Assembly (NCBI RefSeq): GCF_014851915.1
Contig: NZ_JACVAP010000007.1
Location: 62,001 to 126,000, forward strand
Reading direction: 5' to 3'
Length of the DNA stretch: 64,000 nucleotides
From: Xanthomonas sp. XNM01
GTDB lineage: Bacteria; Pseudomonadota; Gammaproteobacteria; Xanthomonadales; Xanthomonadaceae
The position numbers and the translations under genes are program-made. The notes under the pieces were generated by a model. It was given only the letters and a program-made list of their open reading frames with translations, was not told the DNA's origin and searched no databases. Shown here in pieces: positions 34,359 through 44,600 of this stretch; the first letter of the stretch is position 1, and every line of letters begins with the position of its first letter.

Positions 34359-36737
34359 TCAGCCGCGGCGCAGCCCTTTCAGCGCATCGGCCATCGCGCT
34401 GTTGAACGGCGCCGCGGTCTGCTGCTGCGGACGTGCGCCGCCGCCATTGCCGCGACCACCACCGCGCGGACCGTTGCCGCCGCGGGCATCGCGCTGGTCG
34501 CGCTCGCCGCCACGTCCGGCGCGCGGACCGCTGGTGGCCTCGCCGACCGGGTCGTCCAGGCGCCGGGTCAGGGCGATGCGCTTGCGCGCCACGTCGACCT
34601 CCAGCACCTTCACCTTGACGATGTCGCCAGCCTTCACCACCTCGCGCGGATCCTTCACGTACTTGTCCGACAGCGCCGAGATGTGGACCAGGCCGTCCTG
34701 GTGCACGCCGATGTCGACGAAGGCGCCGAACGCGGCGACGTTGCTGACCACGCCTTCCAGCACCATGCCCGGGCGCAGGTCCTTGATGTCCTCGACGCCG
34801 TCGGCGAACTGCGCGGCCTTGAACTCCGGGCGCGGGTCGCGGCCGGGCTTTTCCAGTTCCTTCAGGATGTCGCGCACGGTCGGCAGGCCGAACTGTTCGT
34901 CGGTGAACTGCTCGGCCTTCAGCCCGCGCAGGAAGGCGCTGTCGCCGATGATCTGCTTCACCCCGCGGCCGCTGCCGGCAAGGATGCGTTCGACCACCGG
35001 GTAGGCCTCCGGGTGCACCGAGGACGCATCCAGCGGCTGCTCGCCATCGGCGATGCGCAGGAAGCCGGCGCACTGCTCGAAGGTCTTCTCGCCCAGCCGC
35101 GGCACCTTCAGCAGCGCCTTGCGCGAAGCGAACGCGCCGTGCTGGTCGCGATGCACGACGATGTTCTCGGCCACCGTGGCCGACAGGCCCGACACGCGCG
35201 CCAGCAACGCGGCCGAGGCGGTGTTCACATCCACGCCGACCGCGTTCACGCAGTCCTCGACGCGCGCATCCAGCGCCCGCGCCAGCCGGTACTGGTCGAC
35301 GTCGTGCTGGTACTGGCCGACACCAATCGCCTTGGGTTCGATCTTGACCAGCTCGGCCAGCGGATCCTGCAGGCGTCGCGCGATCGACACCGCGCCGCGC
35401 AGCGACACGTCCAGGCCCGGGAACTCCTTCGCCGCCAGTTCCGAGGCCGAATACACCGAGGCGCCGGCTTCGCTGACGACGATCTTCTGGATCTTCTGTT
35501 CCGGCAGCAGCTTGAGCAGATCGCCGGCCAGCTTGTCGGTCTCGCGCGAGGCGGTGCCGTTGCCGATCGCGACCAGTTCGACCCCATGAACCGCGCACAG
35601 CTTCTTCAGCGAGGCCAGCGACGCGTCCCACTGGCGCTTGGGCTCATGCGGATAGATGGTGTCGGTGGCGACCAGCTTGCCGGTGGCATCGACGACGGCG
35701 ACCTTCACCCCCGTGCGCAGGCCCGGGTCGAGGCCGAGCACCGCCTTCGGGCCGGCCGGCGCGGCCAGCAGCAGGTCCTTGAGGTTGTCGCCGAACACGG
35801 TGATCGCCTCGGCCTCGGCGCGTTCGCGGGCCTGGTTGAACAGGTCGAGCATCAGGTGCAGGTGGATCTTCGCGCGCCACGCCAGGCGGCAGGCGCTGCG
35901 CAGCCAGGTGTCGGCGGCGCGGCCCTGGTCGGCGATGCCGGCCTGCAGTGCGATCCGGCCTTCGGCATAGGCGTTGCCGGCGTCGACGTCGCTGCCCGGT
36001 TCCAGCTCCAGCTGCAGGAATTCCTCGCGGCGTCCGCGGAACAGGGCGAGCAGGCGGTGCGAGGGAATCTTCGCCAGCGGCTCGGCGTGGTCGAAATAGT
36101 CGCGGAACTTCTCGCCGGCGGTTTCCTTGCCTTCGACCACCTTTGCCCGGATCTGCCCGTTCGCATCGAGCCAGCCGCGCAGCTCGCCGAGCAGGGCCGC
36201 ATCCTCGCCCCAGCGCTCGATCAGGATGGCGCGCGCACCTTCCAGCGCGGCCTTGGCGTCGGCCACGCCCTTGTCGGCATCGACGAAACCGGCGGCGAAG
36301 GTTTCCGGCACCTGGGTCGGGTCGGCCAGCAGGCCATCGGCCAGCGGCTCCAGCCCGGCCTCGCGCGCGATCTGCGCGCGGGTGCGGCGCTTCTGCTTGT
36401 ACGGCAGGTACAGGTCTTCCAGCCGCGACTTGCTGTCGGCGGCTTCGATCTCGCCACGCAGCGCGTCGGTCAGCTTGCCCTGCTCCTCGATGCTGGACAG
36501 GATCGCCGCGCGCCGGTCCTCCATCTCGCGCAGGTAGGTCAGGCGCACTTCGAGGTTGCGCAGCTGGGTGTCATCCAGACCGCCGGTGACTTCCTTGCGG
36601 TAGCGCGCGATGAACGGCACCGTCGCGCCTTCGTCGAGCAGGCCGACCGCGGCATGCACCTGCTGGGTCTGGGCACCGATCTCCTCGGCGATGGTCTGGG
36701 CGATCTTGCGCGCGAGCGCGACGGACATCTCTGCCAT
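34359..36737 (-). CDS. tex: Tex-family RNA-binding transcriptional accessory protein (YhgF)
   Basis: A 792-residue Tex protein, near-collinear with E. coli YhgF. Order of domains: helical N-terminal part with [17 protein letters not shown], a [20 protein letters not shown] stretch, a YqgF/RNase-H-like core ([32 protein letters not shown]-type strand), helix-hairpin-helix repeats ([15 protein letters not shown]), and an S1 RNA-binding domain ([31 protein letters not shown]). A Gly/Arg-rich tail follows. Tex binds nucleic acid and affects transcription of selected genes. Start at 36737 gives [11 protein letters not shown]; the ATG at 36728 is an alternative. Confidence 0.96.
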   Translation of the reverse strand: MAEMSVALARKIAQTIAEEIGAQTQQVHAAVGLLDEGATVPFIARYRKEVTGGLDDTQLRNLEVRLTYLREMEDRRAAILSSIEEQGKLTDALRGEIEAADSKSRLEDLYLPYKQKRRTRAQIAREAGLEPLADGLLADPTQVPETFAAGFVDADKGVADAKAALEGARAILIERWGEDAALLGELRGWLDANGQIRAKVVEGKETAGEKFRDYFDHAEPLAKIPSHRLLALFRGRREEFLQLELEPGSDVDAGNAYAEGRIALQAGIADQGRAADTWLRSACRLAWRAKIHLHLMLDLFNQARERAEAEAITVFGDNLKDLLLAAPAGPKAVLGLDPGLRTGVKVAVVDATGKLVATDTIYPHEPKRQWDASLASLKKLCAVHGVELVAIGNGTASRETDKLAGDLLKLLPEQKIQKIVVSEAGASVYSASELAAKEFPGLDVSLRGAVSIARRLQDPLAELVKIEPKAIGVGQYQHDVDQYRLARALDARVEDCVNAVGVDVNTASAALLARVSGLSATVAENIVVHRDQHGAFASRKALLKVPRLGEKTFEQCAGFLRIADGEQPLDASSVHPEAYPVVERILAGSGRGVKQIIGDSAFLRGLKAEQFTDEQFGLPTVRDILKELEKPGRDPRPEFKAAQFADGVEDIKDLRPGMVLEGVVSNVAAFGAFVDIGVHQDGLVHISALSDKYVKDPREVVKAGDIVKVKVLEVDVARKRIALTRRLDDPVGEATSGPRAGRGGERDQRDARGGNGPRGGGRGNGGGARPQQQTAAPFNSAMADALKGLRRG

Positions 36738-36893
36738 GGAGCGTGCAACCGACTGCGGAAAGAACCGTCGATTGTGGGCCTCCGGGCGGTCCGATCCAAG
36801 GCGTTGACAGTAGCGTGCGCCGCGGGCGGGTTTGCCCGCCACCGCCTGGTTGCCGACAATCAGCGCCTTCACATCGCCACCGGTGACCAGCGC

Positions 36894-37451
36894 ATGCGTC
36901 GTCCGTTGTTATCCCTGCTGATCTCCACCCTCGCGCTGGTCAGCGCCCTGGCCCAGGCGCAGCCCACGCAGGACCTGCCGTGGGTGCTGCTGCACGAGGG
37001 CGAGCCGATGGCGCGCTTCGTCGAGCACCATGACAACGCCGCCGCCTGCTCGCAGGCCCGCTTCGAGCGTGGCCGGATGAACGCCGACAACGCCTGGCGC
37101 TGCCTCGCCGACGTGCCGGCGCAGGTCGAGGCCGATGCGGCCGGCGCCCCGCTGGAACGGGACGCATCGGATATCGGCGCTTCGGTGGTGATCCATTCGA
37201 AGAACACCAATCCGCCGCGGTATCCGCCCGAGGCGTTCAGACACGGGATCCAGGGTGAGGCGCAGCTGGCGGTCCACGTGAACGGCGACGGCAGCATCGC
37301 CCGCATCGAGATCGCCGCATCGACCGGCCATCCCGACCTGGATGCCGCTGCGGTGGCCGCTGCCGGGCGCTGGGTCTATCGCCCGGCCATGATCGGCGGC
37401 CGCCCGGCGGCGGGCACCGTGTCGATCCCGGTCGCGTTCGCCCTGAACTGA
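36894..37451 (+). CDS. Secreted protein with C-terminal TonB domain, first of a tandem pair
   Basis: A 185-residue protein with a signal-like N-terminus ([19 protein letters not shown]) and, from about residue 110, a TonB_C domain: [44 protein letters not shown] and [11 protein letters not shown]. The middle part has two Cys. It lacks the Pro-rich periplasmic spacer of TonB. If the N-terminal helix is uncleaved it could be a short membrane-anchored TonB-like protein; if cleaved, a soluble periplasmic one. TTGACA at 36804 could be a -35, but no suitably spaced -10 was seen. It is divergent from tex. Confidence 0.78.
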   Translation: MRRPLLSLLISTLALVSALAQAQPTQDLPWVLLHEGEPMARFVEHHDNAAACSQARFERGRMNADNAWRCLADVPAQVEADAAGAPLERDASDIGASVVIHSKNTNPPRYPPEAFRHGIQGEAQLAVHVNGDGSIARIEIAASTGHPDLDAAAVAAAGRWVYRPAMIGGRPAAGTVSIPVAFALN

Positions 37452-37491
37452 GCCGGCACCGCCGCCCCCACTCCTCCAGCGCAGCGACCTC

Positions 37492-38070
37492 ATGCATCGA
37501 TCCCTCCGTCTCGCGGGTGCCAGCTCCATGCTTCCGGCTGCCGCGTTGCTGGTCGCCTTCGCCGCCCCATCGTCCGCGCAGCCGCTGCCATGGGCGCTGG
37601 TCCACGGCGGCAAGACGGTGCAGCGCTTCGTCGACGCCGACGACAATGCGCACGCGTGTTCGATCGCGCGCGCGGCACCGGAACGGCGCAGCCAGCCCGA
37701 TGCCTGGCGGTGCCGGGTCGATCTCCCGCCGGCGGTCGAGCACGACACACGGGCGCCCGCGCTGAGCGGCCCGCGGGTGGGGGTGACCGTGGTGCAGCAT
37801 TCGCGCGGCATCCATCCGGTGCACTATCCGCCCGGTTCGCCGATGGATGGGGTCGATCGCAGCACGACCCTGGAGGTCCACCTGGCCGCCGATGGCAGCG
37901 TGGAACGGGTGGAGGTCACGCGGTCGTCGGGCGATCCGCGGATGGACGCTGCGGCGACCGATGCGGCGCGGCGCTGGGTGTACCGGCCGGCGACGGTCGG
38001 CGGGCGGCCGGTACCGACGAGCGTGTCGTTTCCGGTCGATTTTCCGGGCGTGTCGCGCACGCGCTTCTGA
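37492..38070 (+). CDS. Secreted protein with C-terminal TonB domain, second of a tandem pair
   Basis: A 192-residue paralogue of the gene 40 bp upstream. It has a signal peptide (LPAAALLVAFAAPSSAQ) and the same LPWxLxHxGxxxxRFVxxxDNAxACSxAR opening in the mature region: LPWALVHGGKTVQRFVDADD here, [20 protein letters not shown] there. A TonB_C-like end follows (VHYPPGSPMDG, AADGSVERVEVTRSSGDPRMDAAA, RWVYRPATVGG). No Pro-rich spacer. The shared N-terminal region is not part of TonB_C and appears specific to this pair. Function is unknown. Confidence 0.78.
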   Translation: MHRSLRLAGASSMLPAAALLVAFAAPSSAQPLPWALVHGGKTVQRFVDADDNAHACSIARAAPERRSQPDAWRCRVDLPPAVEHDTRAPALSGPRVGVTVVQHSRGIHPVHYPPGSPMDGVDRSTTLEVHLAADGSVERVEVTRSSGDPRMDAAATDAARRWVYRPATVGGRPVPTSVSFPVDFPGVSRTRF

Positions 38071-38285
38071 TCCGAAGTCCGTTCCGTCCTGGCGCCAGGC
38101 CTCATGCGGAGGCCTGCCTGCGCCAGAGAGGCGCAGGCGTCGGCTGCAGGCGTGCCCTGCGGCCGGGAAGCAGCATCGCAAGGGACGCCACGGCGTTTGA
38201 TTGCCGCCGGTTGGTGGCGTCCAGACCCTGCCTTGTCCTGTCACGCCCCCTCCGGCGGCACGCGCGACAGGCCTCGAACAGCGCC

Positions 38286-39350
38286 TCAGTCGCGCGGCGA
38301 GGGCAGCGGCAGCGCCTCGTCGAACACCGCCACGTGCGGCACGCCGTCGGCGCCGATCCAGCCGCGGTACATGCCTTCGGTGTTGAACGGGAAGGCGATG
38401 CTGCCGTCGGCACCGAGCGCGATCGCGCCACCATCGCCGCCGGCCGCGGGAATCTCGACGTCGATCACCGCATGTGCGGCCTCGCCGACCGACTGCCCGG
38501 CCAGACGCACGCGTGCGCAGATCTCGTGCGCGGCGGCGCTGCGGATGTAGAACTCGCCCCAGCCGGTGCCGGACACCGCGCACTGCGCATCGGCCCAGGT
38601 GCCGGCGCCGATCACCGGCGAATCGCCGACCCGGTTCCAGCGCTTGTTGCTCATGCCGCCGGTCGAGGTGCCAGCGGCCAGATGGCCTTCGGCATCCAGC
38701 GCCAGTGCGCCGACGGTGCCGAAGTAGCGCAGGTCGGGGCCGTCGCCGGCGCCGGTCTTCCGTTCCTGTTCGGCCTGCAGCGCACGCTGCAGCTGCTGCC
38801 AGCGCTTTTCGGTACGGAAGTAGGACGGGTCGACCTGCTCGATGCCGAACAGCGCGCCGAAGTCCTCCGCGCCCTGGCCGACCAGCATCACGTGCGAGGA
38901 CTGCTCCATCACCGTGCGCGCCAGCCGGATCGGATTGCGCGTGCGCTGTACGCCGGCGACCGCACCGGCGCGGCCGCTGGCGCCGTCCATGATCGAGGCA
39001 TCGAGTTCGTTGCGGCCCTCGTGGGTGAACACCGCGCCGCGGCCGGCGTTGAACTGCGGCGCATCCTCCAGCACCTGGATCGCGGCGGTGACGCCGTCCA
39101 GCGCGGTGCCACCGACGCGCAGCTTGGCGTGGCCGGCCAGCAGCGCCGCCTTCAGTGCCTCGCGGGCTTCGGCCTCTTCGCCGGGGCCGAGGCTGGCGCG
39201 GGTGACGCCGGCGCCGCCGTGGATCACCAGCAGGGCGCGCTGCGGATCGGACATCGGATGGTCCGCGGCGGCCGGTCGCGCCGCGCAGGCGGTCAGGCTG
39301 GTCGACAGCAGGGCCGCGACGAGCAGCGGCAGGACAGGGCGTCGGGACAT
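38286..39350 (-). CDS. iaaA: Exported isoaspartyl peptidase/L-asparaginase (Ntn hydrolase)
   Basis: A 354-residue plant-type asparaginase/isoaspartyl dipeptidase. HGGAGV, NAGRGAVFTHEGRNELDASIMDG and the autocleavage site GTVGALALD (the Thr becomes the nucleophile of the beta subunit) are present, followed by HLAAGTSTGG and VGDSPVIGAGTWAD. Unlike E. coli IaaA, it starts with an export signal ending SLTAC, which fits a lipobox. It would remove isoaspartyl dipeptides in the periplasm. AGGAGA lies upstream of the ATG, 31 bp after the end of the S46 peptidase gene, so the two probably form an operon for peptide breakdown. Confidence 0.9.
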   Translation of the reverse strand: MSRRPVLPLLVAALLSTSLTACAARPAAADHPMSDPQRALLVIHGGAGVTRASLGPGEEAEAREALKAALLAGHAKLRVGGTALDGVTAAIQVLEDAPQFNAGRGAVFTHEGRNELDASIMDGASGRAGAVAGVQRTRNPIRLARTVMEQSSHVMLVGQGAEDFGALFGIEQVDPSYFRTEKRWQQLQRALQAEQERKTGAGDGPDLRYFGTVGALALDAEGHLAAGTSTGGMSNKRWNRVGDSPVIGAGTWADAQCAVSGTGWGEFYIRSAAAHEICARVRLAGQSVGEAAHAVIDVEIPAAGGDGGAIALGADGSIAFPFNTEGMYRGWIGADGVPHVAVFDEALPLPSPRD

Positions 39351-39381
39351 CGCAGGTCTCCTGTGAGCGGGCGTGGGCGGA

Positions 39382-41520
39382 TCAGAGACCCATTTCCTGC
39401 AGCAGGTGCGGCGCCGGCTGCACGCGCGCCATCAGCCAGCGCATGTAGCGCATGTCGACGTGCACCGCGCGCTTGTAGCGCGGGTCGAACCACCAGCTGG
39501 CGCTGACCGACTCCCAGTTGCTGTCGAAGTTCAGGCCGATCAGTTCGCCGCGCGCGTTCAGCACCGGCGAACCGGAGTTGCCGCCGGTGGTGTCCAGGTT
39601 GGTCAGGAAGTTGACCGTCTGCGTGCCCAGCGCCGGATCGGCGGTGTCGCCGAAATCGCCGGCGGCGATCGCGTCCAGCAGCGGCTTGGGCGCATCGAAC
39701 GGCACGGCGTTGGTGTTCTTCTCGACGATGCCGGCCACCGTGGTCACCGGCGACCAGTGCACCGCATCGCGCGGGTTCAATGCTTCCAGCCGGCCGTAGC
39801 TGACCCGCAGCGTGCCGTTGGCATCCGGATACACCGCGCGGCCCTGCTGCTGGCGCCAGGCGGTCAGCGCATGCATGTAGGCCGGCCGCAGGCGCAGCTG
39901 TTCGCCGTCGCGGGTCTTGCGCTCATGCTCCAGGCGCAGCAGCGCCGGGGTCAGCTGCCGCGCGAGCGCGATCAGCGGATCGTCCTGCAGCGCCCGGCCG
40001 GTGCGGGCCTGTTCCAGCCGCGCCAGGCGCGCCTGTTCGTCACCGAGCGTGGTGCCGGCATACAGCGTGTCCAGCGCGGCGGCGAGCTGCGCCGGCGTGC
40101 GGCCGAACGCGGCGTCGAACTCGGCCACGCGCTGCGCGTCGGGCAGCTGCTGGTAGCGGCCGAGCAGTTCGGCCAGCAGCGCCTTCTCCACCTGCGGTGC
40201 GTAGCGGCGCTGGACCTGCTTCAGCGTGCCCTCGATCTGGGCCAGGTCGCGCTGCTGGTAGCCGGTCTCGCGCTGCGCATCGGGCTTGCCCGTCTCGATC
40301 CGCAGCCGCTCCAGGGTCAGTGCCGAACGCAGCAGCTGGGTCTGCTGGGTGATCAGGGCCAGCAGCAGTTCGCGGCCGCGCACTGCCGAGGCCTGGGCCA
40401 GCACCTGCTGCAGGGCGGCGATGTCGCGCGCGTCCCGGCCGCGGGTGGCGGCCAGCATGCCGCGCTCGTCCTCGCCGCGCAGGCGCACCGCGTCGCTGCG
40501 CAGCAGGCCTTCGAGCTCGCCGGCGGCGCGCTTGCGGTTGTTCTTCAGCGACTGCAGCTGCGAGGCGTAGCGGGTGCGCGCATCGGCGTCGGCCTCGCCG
40601 GCGCGCTCGACCGTGGCGATGAGCGAATCCAGCGTGGCCACACGGGTCGGCAGGGTCCATTCGACCTGTTCGGCGAACTCGGCCGCGCTGCGGTGGCGGA
40701 ACGTGGTGCCGGGATAGCCGGCCAGCATCGCGTAGTCGCCTTCCTTCGGCCCGGTGCGCGAGACCTGCAGGTGCGACGGCGGCTGGTAGGGCACGTTGTC
40801 GGCCGCGTACGCGGCCGGCTTCCCATCGCGGCCCACGTAGGCGCGCAGCAGGGTGAAGTCGCCGGTGTGGCGCGGCCACATGAAGTTGTCGATCGCGTCG
40901 CCGTAGTTGCCGATCGCGCGCGGCGGCGCATAGACCAGGCGGATGTCGCGCAGTTCGAGCTGGCGGATGCGGAAGAACTGCGTGCCGTAGTACATGTTGG
41001 CGACGCTGCAGCGGATCCCGGCCTCGCCCTCGCAGGCGGAGACGATCCGCTTGCCGGCCGCGTCGATCGCGGCGTGGTAGGCGGCGCCGGTGCGGCCGCG
41101 CGCGGCCTTGAGCACCTCGTCGCTGACATCGTCGAAACCGACGGTGACCAGCACGCGGAAATCCGGGCTGGCCGGCAGCTCGCCGGCGCGGTCGGCGGCG
41201 GTGTAGCCGTTGTCGATCAGGTTGCGCTCGCCCGAGCTGTTGTACTGGATCACGCCGTAGGCGACGTGGTGGTTGGTCAGCACCAGACCGTCGCCGGAGA
41301 CGAAGGAGCCGGTGCCACCGCCGACCCGCACCACCGCATCCAGCGGCGCGGCGGTGACATCGGCCAGCGCGGCCGGATCGCCCGCGTAGCCCGCCGCGCG
41401 CAGCGCATCGCCGAGCTGCGGCAGCTGCGACGGCATCCACATGCCTTCATCGGCGCGTGCGTCGGCGGCGGCCAGCGCGATCGCGGCGGCGAGGAGCGTG
41501 AAGGGAAGGCGGCGCGTCAT
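39382..41520 (-). CDS. S46-family dipeptidyl peptidase (DPP7/DPP11 type)
   Basis: A 712-residue periplasmic serine peptidase with signal peptide (LPFTLLAAAIALAAADARA). It carries the S46 triad in a split chymotrypsin-like domain: His in VLTNHHVAYG (near 85), Asp in AIDNFMWPRHTGDF, and Ser in TGGNSGSPVLN (near 648), with WMPSQLPQ at the mature N-terminus. S46 enzymes release dipeptides from oligopeptides for nutrition. The position that is Gly in DPP7 and Arg in DPP11 (after the LIGLNFD strand) appears to be Ser here, so preference may be DPP7-like but is uncertain. The ATG at 41520 was chosen for the signal peptide. It lies 139 bp after tamB on the same strand. Confidence 0.92.
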   Translation of the reverse strand: MTRRLPFTLLAAAIALAAADARADEGMWMPSQLPQLGDALRAAGYAGDPAALADVTAAPLDAVVRVGGGTGSFVSGDGLVLTNHHVAYGVIQYNSSGERNLIDNGYTAADRAGELPASPDFRVLVTVGFDDVSDEVLKAARGRTGAAYHAAIDAAGKRIVSACEGEAGIRCSVANMYYGTQFFRIRQLELRDIRLVYAPPRAIGNYGDAIDNFMWPRHTGDFTLLRAYVGRDGKPAAYAADNVPYQPPSHLQVSRTGPKEGDYAMLAGYPGTTFRHRSAAEFAEQVEWTLPTRVATLDSLIATVERAGEADADARTRYASQLQSLKNNRKRAAGELEGLLRSDAVRLRGEDERGMLAATRGRDARDIAALQQVLAQASAVRGRELLLALITQQTQLLRSALTLERLRIETGKPDAQRETGYQQRDLAQIEGTLKQVQRRYAPQVEKALLAELLGRYQQLPDAQRVAEFDAAFGRTPAQLAAALDTLYAGTTLGDEQARLARLEQARTGRALQDDPLIALARQLTPALLRLEHERKTRDGEQLRLRPAYMHALTAWRQQQGRAVYPDANGTLRVSYGRLEALNPRDAVHWSPVTTVAGIVEKNTNAVPFDAPKPLLDAIAAGDFGDTADPALGTQTVNFLTNLDTTGGNSGSPVLNARGELIGLNFDSNWESVSASWWFDPRYKRAVHVDMRYMRWLMARVQPAPHLLQEMGL

Positions 41521-41594
41521 CGGCGGGTCCTGCAGCGGGAAACCGGCGACGGTAGCCCGCGTGAACCGCAGCGACAACCGCCGCAGGTCATGGT

Positions 41595-41610
41595 GGGACG
41601 CGTGCGTCCC
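41595..41610 (-). terminator. Hairpin downstream of tamB
   Basis: GGGACGC (41595-41601) and GCGTCCC (41604-41610) form a perfect 7-bp stem with a 2-nt gap (a larger loop opens the innermost pair). It is the second hairpin met by minus-strand transcription leaving tamB. No T-run. Confidence 0.4.
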
Positions 41611-41632
41611 GCGCCGCGGCCGTCCCGGATCC

Positions 41633-41653
41633 GGCACGCGCGCGGCGCGTGCC
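41633..41653 (-). terminator. Strong hairpin 6 bp after the tamB stop
   Basis: GGCACGCGC (41633-41641) pairs perfectly with GCGCGTGCC (41645-41653) around loop GCG. Its position right after the tamB stop and the adjacent second hairpin suggest the end of the tamA-tamB transcript, although no U-tract follows. Confidence 0.55.
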
Positions 41654-41659
41654 GTGCCG

Positions 41660-44600
41660 CTATTTCTCGCGTCGCCAGTTCAGCGAGCCGCGGTTCTCCA
41701 CCGTGCTCGACTCGATCTCGATGTCGAAGCCCTTGCGCAGCAGGTACTTCAGGATCAGCACCTGGCCGCTGCCGACCATCGACACGCCGTAGCCGACATA
41801 GAGCCTGGGCGAGAGGTACTTGCCGACGCCGACCACCGAGCCACCGAGTGCGCGCGACTGGGTCACGCCGGCGTCGTCGAAGCCCAGGCTGGCGCCCAGG
41901 CGCGCGGCCAGCAGGCCGGTGCCGGCCGACATCGCCGCCGAGGCCGCGCTCACCTGCTGGGCCTGGTCGCTGGTCGCGCCGGCCAGGCTGCGGCCGAGCA
42001 TCAGGTAGGACAGCGCCTCGGACTGCGGCATCGCCGGATCGGACCACACCACCACGCGCGGCGCCTCCGCGTTGCCGGTGACGTCGATGCCGGCGGTGAT
42101 GTCGTTGATCTTGCGCTCGGCGCGCAGGTTGATGCGTGGATCGGTGACCAGATTGTTGCTCCAGGTCAGCTGTCCGCGCGAGATCGCCAGTTCCTGGCCG
42201 TAGGCCTTGTACTCGCCGCCGACGTCGAGCACGCCGGTGGCGGTCATGTCGCGGCCCGGGCGCGAGCGCACCTGCAGGCGGCCGGCGAGGGTGCCGTCCA
42301 GGCCGAAGCCGCTGAGCTGCACGCCGTCGCCGAGCACCAGCGCCAGATCCATGTCCAGCGGCGCGTCCGGTCCTTCCTCCGGATCGACCGGATCGACCAC
42401 CACCACGTCGTCCGATGGCGACACCCCGGAGTCGAACCGTTCCAGGTCCAGGCGCGCGCTGGGGATGTCGACCTGGCCGCGCAGCAGCATGGTCCGGTCG
42501 ACGATGCTGAACTGCAGGTCGGGCGCGGCGACCGCGCGCAGCATCGCGGTATCGGACACCAGCACGTTCTGGCCGCGGATGGCGAGCTGCAGCGGCGTGG
42601 CATCGCCGTACCACGACAGGCCGCCATCGACGGTCAGCGTGCCCTCGCCGGACTTCACCGACGCGGTGATGCTGGCCGAGCCGTCCGGCTGCGCGTCGAA
42701 GCTGCCCTTGCCTTCGCTGAGCACCAGGCCCAGCACCGGCAGTTCGCCCTGGAACTCCTCCAGTACCAGCTGGCCACCCATCGCCGGCTGGCCGCGGCTG
42801 CCGGTCACGCTGACATGGCCGCGGACGACGCCGCGTGGACGCACCAGGTCCGGCGAGAACAGCTCCAGCCAGAACAGCTGCGACATGTACATGTACAGGT
42901 TGCCGGTCAGCGGCGAGCCGTCTTCCCAGCCGGTATCGAAGCTGGCGTCGACGTAGCCGTCGCCCTGGAAGCCCACGCCGAGCCGGCCCTGGATCTTCTG
43001 CGGGTCGAAGGTGGCGTCGATGCTGAACTGGTCGTAGCGCAGGATCTCGCGGCGGGTGCGGTCGCCCAGGCGCAGGCCGCCCTCGGGCGAGGCCACGCGG
43101 ACCTGGCCGGTCCAGCGGTTGCCCTGCGGCCGCAGCTGCGCGTCCAGGCTCAGGTCGCCGCGCAGCAGGATCGCGCGGCCTTCGTTGCGCGGCAGCCAGT
43201 CGTGGACCAGGGCCAGCGGCAGGCGCTCGCTGGTCACCTGCAGGCCGGCGCGCGGCCAGTCGGCCTCGGCGCAGAGGGTGGCGCTCCGGTCGCCGCTGCC
43301 GGTGGCCAGGCAGGCCGGCTGCAGCTGGTAGCGCGGGCCGTTGATGGCGAACGTGGCCGGCGCCTGCAGGGTCCAGGTGTCGCCGAGGACGGGGTCGATC
43401 CGCAGCGTGGCCACGCTGCCCTCCCAGGCCTGGCCACGCTGGCGCAGCGTGCCGGCCAGGGCGATGCTGGCCGCTTCCGGGCTGTCGACCTCGGCGTCCA
43501 GCTGCAGGTTGGCCACCGCGCCGCGGGCATGCACGCGCACGCGCTGCAGGGCGATGCCGGCCTGCAGCGCGTCGCCCTGCAGCAGCAGATCGCCGCCGTC
43601 GCCGCGCCAGGGAAGCTTGCCGCGCAGCGCGATGCGGTCGGCGCGCCAGGTGTCCCAGCTCAGCGCGCTGCCGGACAGGTCGGCGGTGATGTCCGGCGTC
43701 TGCGGGCTGCCTGCGACACGCAGGCTGCCGGCGATGCGGCCGCCCGCACCGGGCAGCAGGTCGTCCAGCTGCAGCGGCTGCAGGGTGGCGTCGATCGCGA
43801 TGCGGTCGCTGCCGAAGCGGCCCTCGGCGCGGACCCGGCTGCTGCCCAGGCTCAGCGCCAGCCGGCCCTCGCCGCTGTCGCCGCGCAGCGCCAGCCGGCC
43901 GCTGCCGTCGAGCGGCCGCCCGCGCAGGCGGCCACCCAGATCCTCGATCACCACGTCGGTCTCGATGCCGCCTTCTTCGCGCAGGTGGCCCTGGCTGGCG
44001 AGGCGGCCATCGACGTTGCCCTCCCAGTCGGGCAGGAAATAGCCGGGATCGAAGCCCTGCAGGCGCGCCTGCACGTCCCAGGCCAGCTGCGGCACCCAGC
44101 CGGCCTCGCCGGTGACGTCGAGCGTGCCGGTCGGCATCGTCGCGCGCAGCGCATGGATGCGCGCGCGCTGGTCGTCGCCACGGATGTCCAGGTCCAGCGT
44201 GGCCTGCTCGGCATCGCGCTGCAGGGTGGCCTCGCCGTAGGCGGCCCACTGTTTCAGCGTGCCGGCGAGGCCGAGCGCGGCATCGACGCCGACCGTCGGC
44301 GCGTCCGGCTCGCTGCCGGTGAACTGCAGTGCGCGCGCGTTGAGCGCCATCCGGAAGCTGGCGTTCTCCGGATCGGTGAAGTCGGCGCGGCCCTGCAGCC
44401 GCACGCTGCCGTCGAATCCCTCCAGCAGCAGCGGCTCGACCACCAGCACCTGGTCTTCCAGGTGGATCTTCGACGGTGCGATGGTGACCGCCATGTCGCC
44501 CTGGCGCGCATCGCCGCCGATGTCCATGCGTCCGCCGACGCCGTCGACGGTGAGCGCGAACGCATACGGCTCGCCGCTGGCGGCCTCGCCGGTCAGCAGT

